This document shows positions 46,946 through 56,861 of a stretch of DNA of 64,000 bases, piece by piece. Made by a program: the position numbers and the translations under genes. The notes below the pieces were generated by a model. The model saw only the letters and a list, made by a program, of their open reading frames with translations. It was not told where the DNA came from and ran no database searches. Source of the stretch: Fragum whitleyi (Eukaryota; Mollusca; Bivalvia; Cardiida; Cardiidae). Positions within the stretch are counted from its first letter, which is position 1, and each line of letters begins with the position of its first letter. The DNA is taken from the NCBI GenBank assembly GCA_948146395.1, contig OX411554.1, forward strand, positions 37,921,730 to 37,985,729, given 5' to 3'.

Positions 46946-48880
46946 AATGTAAAAATTCTTCCTTTCCTTTCAAGAACCAACCAGAGGCTTATTAGTCCCC
47001 AACCGGTTACCGGTCGGGGGACTATAGGTTTGCTCGATTCCGTCTGTCTGTCCGTCTGTCCGTCCGTCCGTCCGTCTGTCCGTCACGCTTTTGTCCGGGC
47101 TATATCTTCTAAATCATATGTGCTAGCAACTTCAAACTTGGTACACTTATAGATCTCATTGAGGAGAAGTGTCATGTTCAAGAACCGTTACTCTGCCAAG
47201 CCCACTTTTTGAGTTATTGCCCTTTGTTGTTTTTACCCTTACATTCTTGTCCGGAACATATCTCCTAAACTATGTGTGCTAGCAACTTCAAACTTGGTAC
47301 ACTTATAGATCTCATTGAGGAGAAGTGTCATGTTCAAGAACCATTACTCTGCCATGCCCACTTTTTGAGTTATTGCCCTTTGTTGTTTTTACCCTTACAT
47401 TCTTGTCCGGGCTATATCTTCTAAACCATATGTGCTAGCAACTTCAAACTTGGTACACTTATAGATCTCATTGAGGAGAAGTGTCATGTTCAAGAACCGT
47501 TACTCTGCCACGCCCACTTTTTGAGTTATTGCCCTTTGTTGTTTTTACCCTTACATTATTGTCCGGAACATATCTCCTAAACCATAAATGCTAGCAACTT
47601 CAAACTTTGTACACTTATAGATCTCATTAAGGAGAAGTGTCATGTTCAAGATCCATAACTCTGCCATGCCCACTTTTTGAGTTATTGCCCTTTGTTGTTT
47701 TTACCCTTACATTTTTGTCCAGATCTTATCTCCTAAACCATAAGTGCTAGCAACTTCAAACTTTGTACACTGATAGATCTTATTGAGGACAAGTGTCATG
47801 TACAAGAACTGTTACTCTGCCATGTCCAGTTTTTGAATTATTGTCCTTTGTTGTTTTTAGTCTTACATTCTTGTCCGGATCATATCTCCTAAACTATAAG
47901 TGCTAGCAACTTTAAACTTTGTACATGTATAGATCTCATTGAGGAGAATTGTCATGTACAAGAACAGTTACTCTGCCACACCCACTTTTTGAGTTATTGC
48001 CCTTTGTTGTTTTTATGCCCCCGATAGGGAGGCATCATAAATTTGACTTGTCCATCCGTCCGTCCGTCTGTCCGTCCGTCATTCCGTCCAAAAACTTTAA
48101 CATTGGCCATAACTTCCTTATTACTTAACATATTCGCATCATACTTTACCACAACATTCCTTGGTACATTACCTTTCTGTAGGCACATACTTTGGTGACC
48201 TTGACCCCTGGATGACCTTGACCTTCAACATAGATTGGCCATAATTTAAAATCAAAGCGGTGTCGGGGGCATTGTCATCTTACAGTGACAGCTCTTGTTA
48301 ACTTTACATTTTCGTCCGGAACATATCTTCTAAACCATTAGTGCTAGAAACTTCAAACTTGCTACACTTATAGATATCATTGAGGACAAGTGTCATGTAC
48401 AAGAACTGTCACTCTGCCATGTCCACTTTTTGAGTTATTGCCCTTTGTTGTTTCTATCCTTACTTTTTTGTCCGGACCATATCTCCTGAGCCATCAGTGC
48501 TAGCATCTTTAAACTTGGTACACTTATAGATCTCATTGAGGGCAAGTTGCATGTACAAGAATCATTCTTCTCCGCCCACTTTTGAGTTTTTGCCATTGGT
48601 TGTTTTTACTCTTATATTTTTGTTTTGGACATTTTGTTCAAAACCTAATGTGCTAGTAACTTCAAATTTTGTATACAGTTATAGATCTAGTTAGTAGGTG
48701 ATATATTTAATAAGAAAGGATTTTTTGTTATCCGGTGGGGGACTCCTGTATTGCATCGCAATATGACATGCACTTGTTATTTCAATTATGTCAGTGAATG
48801 AATGAATGGAGCACTGACTTGGCGATTGAGATTGGTTTTGATTGAGATGATTGTCAATTTCACAATGTTACTAACTGTAG
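46946..48880. mobile_element. Three-level nest: M12, then family G, then family A variant
   Basis: M12 (TTCAAGAACCAACCAGAGGC) breaks at CTTATTA and resumes at ~48777 with TTATTTCAATTATGTCAGTG, ending CACAATGTTACTAACTG. The insert is family G: left hairpin ACCGGTTACCGGTCGGGGGA, CCGT/CTGT microsatellite, about six 156-bp core units (starts near 47090, 47249, 47405, 47560), right end TCCGGTGGGGGACTCCTGTA ... CACTTG. Inside G, at 48015-48299, is a family A variant (TGCCCCCGATAGGGAGGCAT to TGACAGCTCTTG) flanked by TTA on both sides. The G core continues past it. Confidence 0.7.
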
Positions 48881-48920
48881 AAATCTACAGAGCGCGGAGT
48901 GAATATTCTGATCAGATTGT

Positions 48921-49148
48921 TTAACCCTTTCCTGTTTACAAAATTTTGGACCTGTCCAAATTCAAAGGTTTTGCAGACCTAAATTTAAAGTGGATTTAAT
49001 TTGAAAAATAACCATTCTGTAGGGTAGAAAATAGTGTGGAAAAAGAAGAAATTGCTTGTATGAAGCAATTTCTTCTTTTTTCACAATGTGTTCTCAATCA
49101 TAAAATCACAGGTGCGTAAAAAGCAGGGATAAAACAGCAAAGGGTTAA
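48921..49148 (+). mobile_element. P1 piggyBac-like MITE
   Basis: TTAACCCTTTCCTGTTTACA to GCAAAGGGTTAA, hairpin GAAATTGCTTGTATGAAGCA. Uninterrupted. Confidence 0.75.
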
Positions 49149-49405
49149 ATGTACAGGTTGATTTTAGTCTTTACTATGGGCTCATTAGAAATAATCGCAA
49201 TTATCTTGCATAGGTTCAAATGTAGTTTTATGCATGACCATATATTTGAAAGTTGAAACTGTAATTGTTTTAGATATGAATTTTGAGTAAACTTTATGCA
49301 TGTTAAACTATTAAATTGAAATTAATTTATTTTTTGTTGGTGGTCTGTTTCTACCCTAAGATTTGCAGATCGAAAATGAACATGGCCTGCAGACAAGTTT
49401 AGACT

Positions 49406-49564
49406 TAAGGTAGTGGACCCGTAATAGTTCCGAAACATTTCGGAACTCATTAACTTTCACAATGTTAACCGTTTCCTAATGAAAATCATTAGGAAACCTC
49501 AGTTAACACTGTTTAAGTTCAATACTTGTTAAAGGTTGCAGATCTATTATGGGTCCACTACCGT
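49406..49564. mobile_element. H3M palindromic MITE
   Basis: TTAAGGTAGTGGACCCGTAA to ATTATGGGTCCACTACCGTA; centre TTTCCTAATGAAAATCATTA. Confidence 0.7.
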
Positions 49565-49616
49565 AATAGGAAGTTTGTTGAGGCTATCATTGCGATGAGG
49601 AAGACGGGTGTCAACT

Positions 49617-49693
49617 CAATGACTCAGCGCAAAACAGTTGTAACTGCCTATATATGTATAGGCAGTTACAACTGTTTTGCACTGAAACATCAC
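49617..49693. mobile_element. H1 hairpin MITE
   Basis: AATGACTCAGCGCAAAACAG; CTGCCTATATATGTATAGGC; AGTTACAACTGTTTTGCACT. Stem almost perfect apart from the outer end. Confidence 0.7.
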
Positions 49694-50020
49694 CCTAGGA
49701 CAATTCTGTGTTTATGTGTTAGTCCTATCCAAATTGTCGAAGCCATAACTATTATGGATTGATGAGCCAATACTGTCTGCATACGATGTCTGTAAAAGAA
49801 TAAACAGAGGTTTTCTTCAAATATTTATTGCTACATCTTTCACAAACCTAAACAACAAACTTGCATGGCCAAGAGTTTTGTAGCTAAGTGTAAAACTACA
49901 GGTCACCTCAGTTTTTTTGCCTATAACAATTATCAACATCTCAACAAAGTCCTTTTTAGCAGTCATCCAACATTCAGAAATAATGATAAGAGCCAGTGTG
50001 CATCCAACAATTTCACATAT

Positions 50021-50093
50021 CGATGGATTCGGCAAAACATATGTTTATAGGCAGTTACAAATGTTTTGCGCTAAGCCATCGATAAGCTGTTTG
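50021..50093. mobile_element. H1 hairpin MITE, one arm
   Basis: TATAGGCAGTTACAAATGTT and TTGCGCTAAGCCATCG are the right arm; the left arm has degenerated. Confidence 0.45.
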
Positions 50094-50342
50094 GATAGCC
50101 ATTAAACTTATTTAACCTCTGAAGAAAAATTCTGTTAGAAGCATTCTTAAGAGGGAAGAGTAAAGATTTTGATGTATTTTCAAGTAGAAATGAAATAAAT
50201 TCCATGATTACTGCTCTGGCAGGGTGGAGCCAAAGTAATGAGTAATTACACTTAAGGTTAAAATAAATCAGCTTTTTTTAATATTACTTACTTCTATCAG
50301 ATGAAAAAAAATGGAAACCTTAAATCGTAGGTTGGTGTCCAA

Positions 50343-50390
50343 AGCCTTGTAACTTCAGCTTGCTCAAGCTGAAGTTACAAGGCTTTGGTA
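50343..50390. repeat. Perfect short hairpin
   Basis: CCTTGTAACTTCAGCTTG pairs with CAAGCTGAAGTTACAAGG over 18 bases with a two-base turn. Same type as 2308-2346. Confidence 0.75.
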
Positions 50391-50394
50391 CCAA

Positions 50395-51355
50395 TCAATG
50401 AATTGTGCATGTGAATTCTTTTGGTTTTAGGGTATAGCAATTCACACACATTCACAATAATTGTAGTCTAACTTTTGAAAGAACCCAATGTATTGAAAAG
50501 TACACTCACCAAATTACGTCAAGGTAAAGGCACAGCCTGCCAGTTGAGTAATAATGCAGAATACATCATGGTTTAATACTCAATAGCTGATGGGTAACAA
50601 AAACAAGCCTCTGAATGCTCAATATCAATAGACATTTAGAAAGTAAAACTAAATCTGATTATAAATAATACCCATTACCATGTAATCATTAAAAAGATAC
50701 AAGAGCACATCATGCAAGTACAATGCTCAAGGGATCCTGTTTTACTAAACATCTTACGATCCTCTTTTGATTGAGTCAAATATCAAAATTTCATCAACAT
50801 AAGTCACTAAACATAGAATTCAGCCATGCATCATCTCATAGGAATCATCTTCTAAAGACAATTCCAATGAGATATTGCAAGGCAGAATCTAACAACAATA
50901 AATGAAAATATCAGGTATGATTTGTGATTTTGACTTATGATTATTTTTTTGCTAAAGAAGTTTAGTAAATCAGGCCCAAGGGCCCGAGCAAATGTTTGCA
51001 ATAAGGGAGTCAATGACCCCTTAACCATTAAATTCTAGGGGTCAAGATAGATTTTGAAGGGGTCAAAAGACAAGAATGAACTAATCATGAGAAAGAATTC
51101 TATAGGTTTCAGAGTCCTTTTGACCTTTTCTTTTAAAGATATGAAGTTTATTAGTAAAATTTCATTTGTTATATCAGGTGCATCTTAAAAAAAATGACCC
51201 TAAGGAATTTCTATCATTGTGTCCCCCTTAAGAGAAATTCCTAAGGGTAAAAATAAGCTATTTTCAGATTTTTTGGGATCAAAACCCTGGTTTAAGAGTC
51301 AAACCCGAGCCCTGATGCTCAGCTGTCAGGCACTTGAAAAATTGAATGCAAAAAA
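50395..51355. other. No gene seen
   Basis: Contains an inverted pair AGGAATCATCTTCTAAAGAC/ATTCCAATGAGAT near 50838, also near 43806. No exon recognised. Confidence 0.4.
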
Positions 51356-51359
51356 GATG

Positions 51360-51580
51360 TGTTTGTAAAAATAATATCCCCCCCCCCCCCCCCCAAAAAA
51401 AAGGCATATTTTTTAGAAGTATGAAATTGATCTTGACCTTATCAAATGACCTAGACCAAGTGAGGATGGATGAGAGGAAACTTTACACTATTTGGGAGCA
51501 TTGTAACTTTGATATGAAAAACGTTTTGTTGCAGGATAAGACAGACAAACGGACAGACAGACCAAGGAAATAAAAATTCC
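51360..51580 (-). mobile_element. HINE-like fragment with microsatellite end
   Basis: C-run, then GATCTTGACCTTATCAAATG, and GACAGACAAACGGACAGACA before an AAATAAAAATT edge. It looks like a decayed element read from its plain end to its microsatellite end. The frame at 51346-51573 is a shadow. Confidence 0.4.
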
Positions 51581-52041
51581 AAGTGCAGCACAATGCATAA
51601 AGATAAGATTAACAATTCCTATGAAGTTATTGCTAAATTTATCTTTCTACATAAGTGAAGATTTCCTTTTGATAATGAGCATACAAAGTTTTCAAGAAAA
51701 ATCTTTAGCAGAAACAGACATTTTCATCTCAAAGGCACAGCGTGGAGCAGCCAAACTGCCCATATCCAATATTGCCACGGTGATGACGATACAAAATGTT
51801 CTGGTTCGAAAATAATTATAAACTGAAAAAAGTCAAATTGTAAAAGAAAATATTTTTTTCCAAACAAAAATAAAATAAACATAACAACATTAAATAAGCA
51901 CTTCAAAGCAGTCAGCACTTTGATTTGGATTCAAATCGGATTATATTTTATTCAACAAAAAAATAGAAATATCACCAGTAGGTCATCAAACCTTATAACC
52001 AGAACTTGATTTAGCTGTAGCTGTAAGGCAGGGGTGTGGAA

Positions 52042-52375
52042 ATACGAATTTTCTCCACTTGTCCATGGACAAGTTAAAGTCAATTTCCAACTTGTCCAGC
52101 ATCAAAAGGGACTTGTCATCAAAGTAAAGATTGATAAAAATTGAGAAAACATTGTTTTTAATGAAGAAAATGCTGTAACCAAGCATTTTCTTCATTAAAG
52201 ACAATGCTTTCTACCCTTTGATTAAAAGACGAGAATGATCTTTCTCCTAGACCTTTTAGTTCTGTTCCAAGATATTTTATGGTTTTTACTTGTCCAGGGA
52301 CAAGTGGCCTAGAAAAAGGTGCTTGCCCGCAGATGGAAAAGCACACGTCGGACAAGTCGGACTTGGTAATTCAAA
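52042..52375. repeat. Repeat with CTTGTCC/GGACAAG motifs
   Basis: CTTGTCCATGGACAAG near 52061 and CTTGTCCAGGGACAAG near 52289 are palindromes; single CTTGTCC or GGACAAG sites lie between and after. The middle has an inverted pair AATGAAGAAAATGCT/AGCATTTTCTTCATT. Probably a MITE; other members were not seen in this window. Confidence 0.5.
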
Positions 52376-52479
52376 AACCCCTGTGTAAGGTTTTGGTCAT
52401 CCGCTTACAACACAAAATTGGAAACACAATTCTGTGTAAAAAAAAAAAGGGCTTTGAATATCATCAGTGGGTGAAAAAA

Positions 52480-52530
52480 TGTAAATACAGCTTTAAAAAG
52501 CTGTATTTACAAGGTTTGGGTCCCCCTACC
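52480..52530. repeat. Short CAGCTTT hairpin
   Basis: TAAATACAGCTTTAAAAAGC and TGTATTTACAAGG; perfect 14-base stem. Confidence 0.65.
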
Positions 52531-52599
52531 GACAATAAGGAACAATGCTCATGTATCTGTATCAAGAAATCAAAGATCAAAATAACTTCATTTGGCAAT

Positions 52600-52645
52600 C
52601 CAATCCTTATAACTACAGCTTTATCTAGCTACAGTTACATGTCTT
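52600..52645. repeat. Short CAGCTTT hairpin
   Basis: CTTATAACTACAGCTTTATC and TAGCTACAGTTACATG; imperfect stem. Confidence 0.5.
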
Positions 52646-52680
52646 AGATCCCTCACTGACAATGCTGGTGCTACAACAAA

Positions 52681-52948
52681 ACAAGAGCACCACCTACGGG
52701 TGCCTACGCTCGGCTGTTGAATTCTGGATGGTTAAAAAAATCTTAGTCAAAAAAGGGGCATAATTTGCCCAAAATGCATCTAGAGTTATCCCCCTCGATA
52801 GCATTGGTTGCTCTTTTGATGATGGACATGTATGTCAAGTTTCAAGTGAATGCCTTTAATAGAACCAGAGATATCACAAAATGTCAAAGTTTTCGCACGA
52901 CAATAACGACGACAATACCAAGGCTAATAAGGACAGCCGAGCTAATAA
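52681..52948 (+). mobile_element. HINE-like family K
   Basis: ACAAGAGCACCACCTACGGG with TGCCTACGCTCGGCTGTTGA at the left and ACAGCCGAGCTAATAA at the right; the CTCGGCTGT block is inverted at the two ends. A second copy is 59759-59997. It lies just past the ferrochelatase stop codon and could be in its 3' UTR. Confidence 0.6.
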
Positions 52949-52977
52949 AGATTAAGATATAACTGGCAAGTGAGCAA

Positions 52978-53024
52978 AACCTTATAGTCACAGCTTGAAC
53001 AAGCTATAGTTACAGGTTTTCTGT
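52978..53024. repeat. Hairpin just after the ferrochelatase stop
   Basis: AACCTTATAGTCACAGCTTG and CAAGCTATAGTTACAGGTTT pair imperfectly. On the minus strand it begins ~12 bases after the ferrochelatase stop codon, so it is probably in the 3' UTR. Confidence 0.55.
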
Positions 53025-53035
53025 CCCCCTCAAAC

Positions 53036-53236
53036 TCATGCTTGTGCTTCAGCTCTCCTGTTTTCCAACATGGTGGATTGAGATTTTGTTTCTCCTAGGA
53101 TATATTTCTGTTGATTTTTAAAAAAGTCCTTTGTCTTCCCACATATAGCGTTGGTACACATTGGGCATCGTAATGTGTTTTGTGACGAGCATGATTTCCC
53201 GGAGTCTAAATGTTTCTTAACTAAATCTGCCAGAGC
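53036..53236 (-). CDS. FECH: Ferrochelatase, last exon
   Basis: Encodes 66 residues and TGA (53036-53038). Ferrochelatase inserts Fe2+ into protoporphyrin IX on the mitochondrial inner membrane. ALADLVKKHL matches the helix near the C-terminus of animal ferrochelatases. CPMCTNAIC is the Cys-x2-Cys-x4-Cys that holds three of the four ligands of the [2Fe-2S] cluster in animal enzymes; the fourth, more N-terminal Cys lies outside this window. GKTKDFFKNQQ follows as in the vertebrate tail, then ~24 extra residues (KYILGE to RAEAQA), longer than the human end. Acceptor is TTTAAAG; phase 0 joins the previous exon. Confidence 0.96.
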   Translation of the reverse strand, partial: ALADLVKKHLDSGKSCSSQNTLRCPMCTNAICGKTKDFFKNQQKYILGETKSQSTMLENRRAEAQA

Positions 53237-53239
53237 CTT

Positions 53240-53918
53240 TAAAGTAGAGGAAAAAGTTAATGAACATGAGAATTACAGGGCTCAAGGTCATAAAACTTTT
53301 CTCATTCTCAATTCAAAATTTTCTCAAATTTCAATTTGAGATTAAAGCTGTTATTCTGTTTTAAAACTCATTTTAATGTATACACATAAAATATAATATT
53401 AATCAGGTGTTATAAATAACAACCTATTAAAATTATCTGTTATTTTCATACATTTATTTACACTTTAAATTTGAGAAAATTCTCAGTTGAGCCTGAGAAA
53501 AGTTTTTATAACCTTGGGCTCAGATTATTGTTTATATTGCTGAATCATACATGTCAATTTCATTTTACTAGAATGATTGTCTAAAGTTTAATTTACCTGG
53601 GCTCCCAATAAGTTGACCCTGAACTACTAAGGCCTCAATTAGTCACATCTCGAGATGCAGAACAATAGAGCCAAACTATTTTGAAAATCATCCAAACAAA
53701 TAAGAGTTATTTCTACACAATTTTGAAAAGACTTTTTCATATATTGACAAATTGCTTTTAAAAAATCATTCTATTCATTTCATATAAAACAATATTTTTG
53801 ACTACTTTTTTTCTAATTAAATTTGAAATATCAAGAACCATTTAACCTTTTCTAAAAACACTTTCCAAGGTAAAATAAAGTTTGATATGGAGCTCTTCAC
53901 CTTATTTCAAATTACCAT
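53240..53918. other. Ferrochelatase intron, no other feature
   Basis: AT-rich intron sequence. No repeat family recognised. The plus-strand frame at 53151-53339 is antisense to the exon and is rejected. Confidence 0.5.
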
Positions 53919-53921
53919 ATT

Positions 53922-54202
53922 TCCTCTGATAATAGCACCCTCCCACAAAGTAACACCCCTACATTTTTTAACAAGAAAACCCATTTCAAATGCCTAAATT
54001 CTAGGAATTTTGTGAGACTTCTTTTCTAATTTTAGATGAATTTCTTCTAAACAATCATCTATATGATTGTTTAGAGGAAATTCACTTCAAAGGGAAAAGG
54101 GCCTAGAAGACATCAATTTAGAATCAGTAACTGCACACTAAATGAAGGCTCCCTGACCATGCTATGTATAGCTCCTGAGAGTGTTTATTGGGAGAAATCC
54201 GG
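53922..54202 (-). mobile_element. M8 MITE
   Basis: ACCATATTTCCTCTGATAAT at one end and TTTATTGGGAGAAATCCGGT at the other are inverted; GATGAATTTCTTCTAAACAA and TGTTTAGAGGAAATTCACTT form an inner hairpin. Within a ferrochelatase intron. Confidence 0.6.
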
Positions 54203-54789
54203 TACAGCAGTTTCAAAATTTGTGCGTTGGTAATTGACAAGTAAATCTCAACATCAACTTTTAACATGTTTGTTGCCATTGAAGTGCTATTAAAAGGACA
54301 TATTTGTTTCTTAAATCTAATCTAATTATTTCTTTACATGGTCAGTTACAATTAAGCAGTGATTTGCTATTATTAGGCTTGTGATTTGGTGGGTTCCAGT
54401 TGGATTTCATTTTATTATATGACCTACCTTGCCGGAGTGAAATAATTCCATTGAATATTTTTTTGATACTACACACTACTGAAATAACTATGCAAATGAG
54501 CTAAGTGTGTATACCAATGTTATATTTTTGTTGCGACAATGATGTCATAATGCATTTATTGGCACCGTAACATGTTTCGCGGAAATACTTAAAGCTTTAA
54601 ATTTCTGGAAAATCCGCTACTTATCACAAATATTTGGGTAATATCATAAATAGAATACCAAATTTGTGCTCATTAAATACTTAATTCATTAGAATTGTCA
54701 TCTTAAACAGATAAAAACTTGGCACAGCCTCGTTTAATAAATTCAGTATTCCATGACCACTCATTCAATATCCTATATGTATTACTAAC

Positions 54790-54846
54790 CCGTATAAAAA
54801 TAGGATTTCCATTTGGAGCAGCAGATCTCCTCACATTAGCACCAAC
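54790..54846 (-). CDS. FECH: Ferrochelatase, small internal exon
   Basis: A 57-base, phase-0 exon encoding VGANVRRSAAPNGNPIFIR. It aligns with the human stretch VENIRRAESLNGNPLFSK that links the catalytic core to the C-terminal helix. It has TATTTTCAG before and GTTAGT after. The surrounding 71-codon minus frame reads through both splice sites, so only the exon is coding. A P2 MITE begins 20 bases upstream of the acceptor. Confidence 0.93.
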
Positions 54847-54866
54847 CTGAAAATAGGACAAATACA

Positions 54867-55113
54867 TTAAACCTTTTCTTGCTGAATAAAAACCTTGGCA
54901 AAATTGCATTATAATCAAAGTAATGAAAGTACCAGAAACTTATTGCAAGCCACTTTTATTTTCTTTGAAAAAACAATCTTGAAACTTTTCTGGCCTTAAA
55001 AGTAAAATCAGGTGGTAAAGACTAAGATCAGACTGCACATATGTGCAGGCTGATGTTTGTCTATACCTCTTGCCAAAGCAGGAATATTCCGGGTTCAGCA
55101 TGACAAGGGTTAA
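54867..55113 (-). mobile_element. P2 MITE abutting a ferrochelatase acceptor
   Basis: TTAAACCTTTTCTTGCTGAA to TCAGCATGACAAGGGTTAA with ACTGCACATATGTGCAGGCT. Its inner edge is ~20 bases from the 3' splice site of the 54790-54846 exon. Confidence 0.75.
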
Positions 55114-55469
55114 TCAAGTTCAACTAGCAAAAAAGAGTGCCATCTTAGCATCCCATACACTATTTACTGAGAAAACTCAATTCAATTGATTGAAATAATA
55201 TAAATCTAAATAATTTTGATTGTTTAGAGGAAATTTATCTCAAATTAAAGGGTACAATCAACAAGACAGCAATACAATAGATATTTTGTTTCAGAAATTT
55301 GGTACTGAACCAATGCTCAATGACCCTTGGCCCCTGCTCTGACTTCCTTGGTAATACATTAAAGCCAAATCAAAGGTTCAGGATACCTGCATAGTGGATC
55401 AAACTTACAAATTGGGAGTTGGCTTTCTAATATTCATGCAATTTTGATTAAACATCTAAGCAAACAAGA

Positions 55470-55770
55470 CGTGTTTGTGCAACACGAATGGCCCTGATAC
55501 AGCTTTTTTTTTTCTTAATTTGGCCTTGATAGATGACCTTGACCTTGTCACATGACCTTGACCCTTGGTACCAGTAGATTTGTATCATTGAGATCTATTG
55601 TCATACCAAATATGAGCATTGTGTCTTGAATAGCTTTGAACTTTTTGGCAATGTTAAGTTTTTTTGGTTAAGTTTTGCTGACTGACAAACTTGACAGATG
55701 GACAAACAGACAAACTGACAACGGTAAAACAACATGGCCCGAATTTTTGATGTGGGGATATAAAAAGAAA
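55470..55770 (-). mobile_element. HINE-like family A, old copy
   Basis: AACAAGACGTGTTTGTGCAA, GATGACCTTGACCTTGTCAC, GACAAACAGACAAACTGACA and GATGTGGGGATATAA. The microsatellite and hairpin are degraded relative to 55983-56598. Confidence 0.55.
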
Positions 55771-55982
55771 TTAGGCTACAGATGATACTGATCATAGATT
55801 ATAGAAAGCAATAGTAAATCAACTTAAACTAGGAAAACAGATACAGTCATGAACAATTATGTGAACGAGGAAACATCCTGCAATAATTGCATGTATCTTT
55901 ATCTAACTGTTTATGTCTTCTGTGACAATAAAGCAATTTCGAAGGCTCAAAATCTGACCACATTGCAGTTATAGCAATAAAC

Positions 55983-56598
55983 AAGATGTGTTTGTGAAAC
56001 ACGAATGCCCCCGTAACGGCATTTTTTTTTCAAAGTTTGACCTTGATAGATGACCTTGACCTTGTCACATGACCTTGACTTTGGTACCAGCGGATGCGGA
56101 TCATTGAGATCTATCATCATGCCAAATATTAGCTTTGTATCTTGAATAGGCTTGAAGATATTGGCAAGGTTAAGTTTTGGGGTTAAAGTTTGACCTTGAC
56201 GGATGACCTTGACCTTGTCACATGACCTTGACTTTGGTACCAGCGGATGCAGATCATTGAGATCTATCATCATGCCAAATATTAGCTTTGTATCTTGAAA
56301 AGGCTTGAAGATATTGGCAAGGTTAAGTTTTCGGGTTAAGTTTTCGGACGTTTGACCTTGACAGATGACCTTGACCTTGTCACATGACCTTGACTTTGGT
56401 ACCAGCAGATGCGGATCATTGAGATCTATCATCATGCCAAATATTAGCTTTGTATCTTGAGTAGGCTTGAAGATATTGGCAAGGTTAAGTTTTCGGACAG
56501 ACGGACGGACAGACAGACAGACGGACAGACAGACGGACAGACAGACAGACGGACACGAGTAAAACAATATGCCCCCGATCTATCGATGCGGGGGCATA
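55983..56598 (-). mobile_element. HINE-like family A with three core units
   Basis: Left end AAGATGTGTTTGTGAAACAC contains a GTGTTTGTGAAACAC hairpin. Core units of ~175 bp repeat with TTTGACCTTGA, ATGACCTTGACCTTGTCACA, GCGGATGCGGATCATTGAGA and GGCTTGAAGATATTGGCAAG. An ACGG/ACAG microsatellite follows at 56495-56552, then the hairpin ATGCCCCCGATC ... GCGGGGGCAT. The 206-codon minus frame across it is a repeat artefact. Confidence 0.72.
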
Positions 56599-56861
56599 AA
56601 AATATTCAATCCAGCCCGAGTCGCACAATTCTTCCAATATGTCCATCTCATTACCCGGTCAATTTCAAAAGAATCACTGTGTTCCAATGTTACATCGTTG
56701 ACAAAGTTGTCAATTCTAAATCTATAAGGTGTAAGATTTGTCCAATTTATTTTAGTTCTGTCTTAAAATTATTTAATGTGCAAAGAATAGATATTTTGCT
56801 TCAAAGTTGCTTTACATTTCATAGAATTTTTAAGATGTTATCCAAGAAATTAACTAAACAA

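Noticed and set aside
52042..52375. p53-like response elements (GGACAAG/CTTGTCC palindromes)
   Set aside because: The repeats do not fit two adjacent RRRCWWGYYY half-sites; a palindromic mobile repeat explains them better.
52978..53024. Iron-responsive element after ferrochelatase
   Set aside because: No CAGUGN six-base loop and no bulged C in the expected place.
55947..56567. 206-codon minus-strand frame
   Set aside because: It is built from three direct copies of the family A core plus the ACGG/ACAG microsatellite; repeated peptide blocks follow the DNA repeat. No domain.
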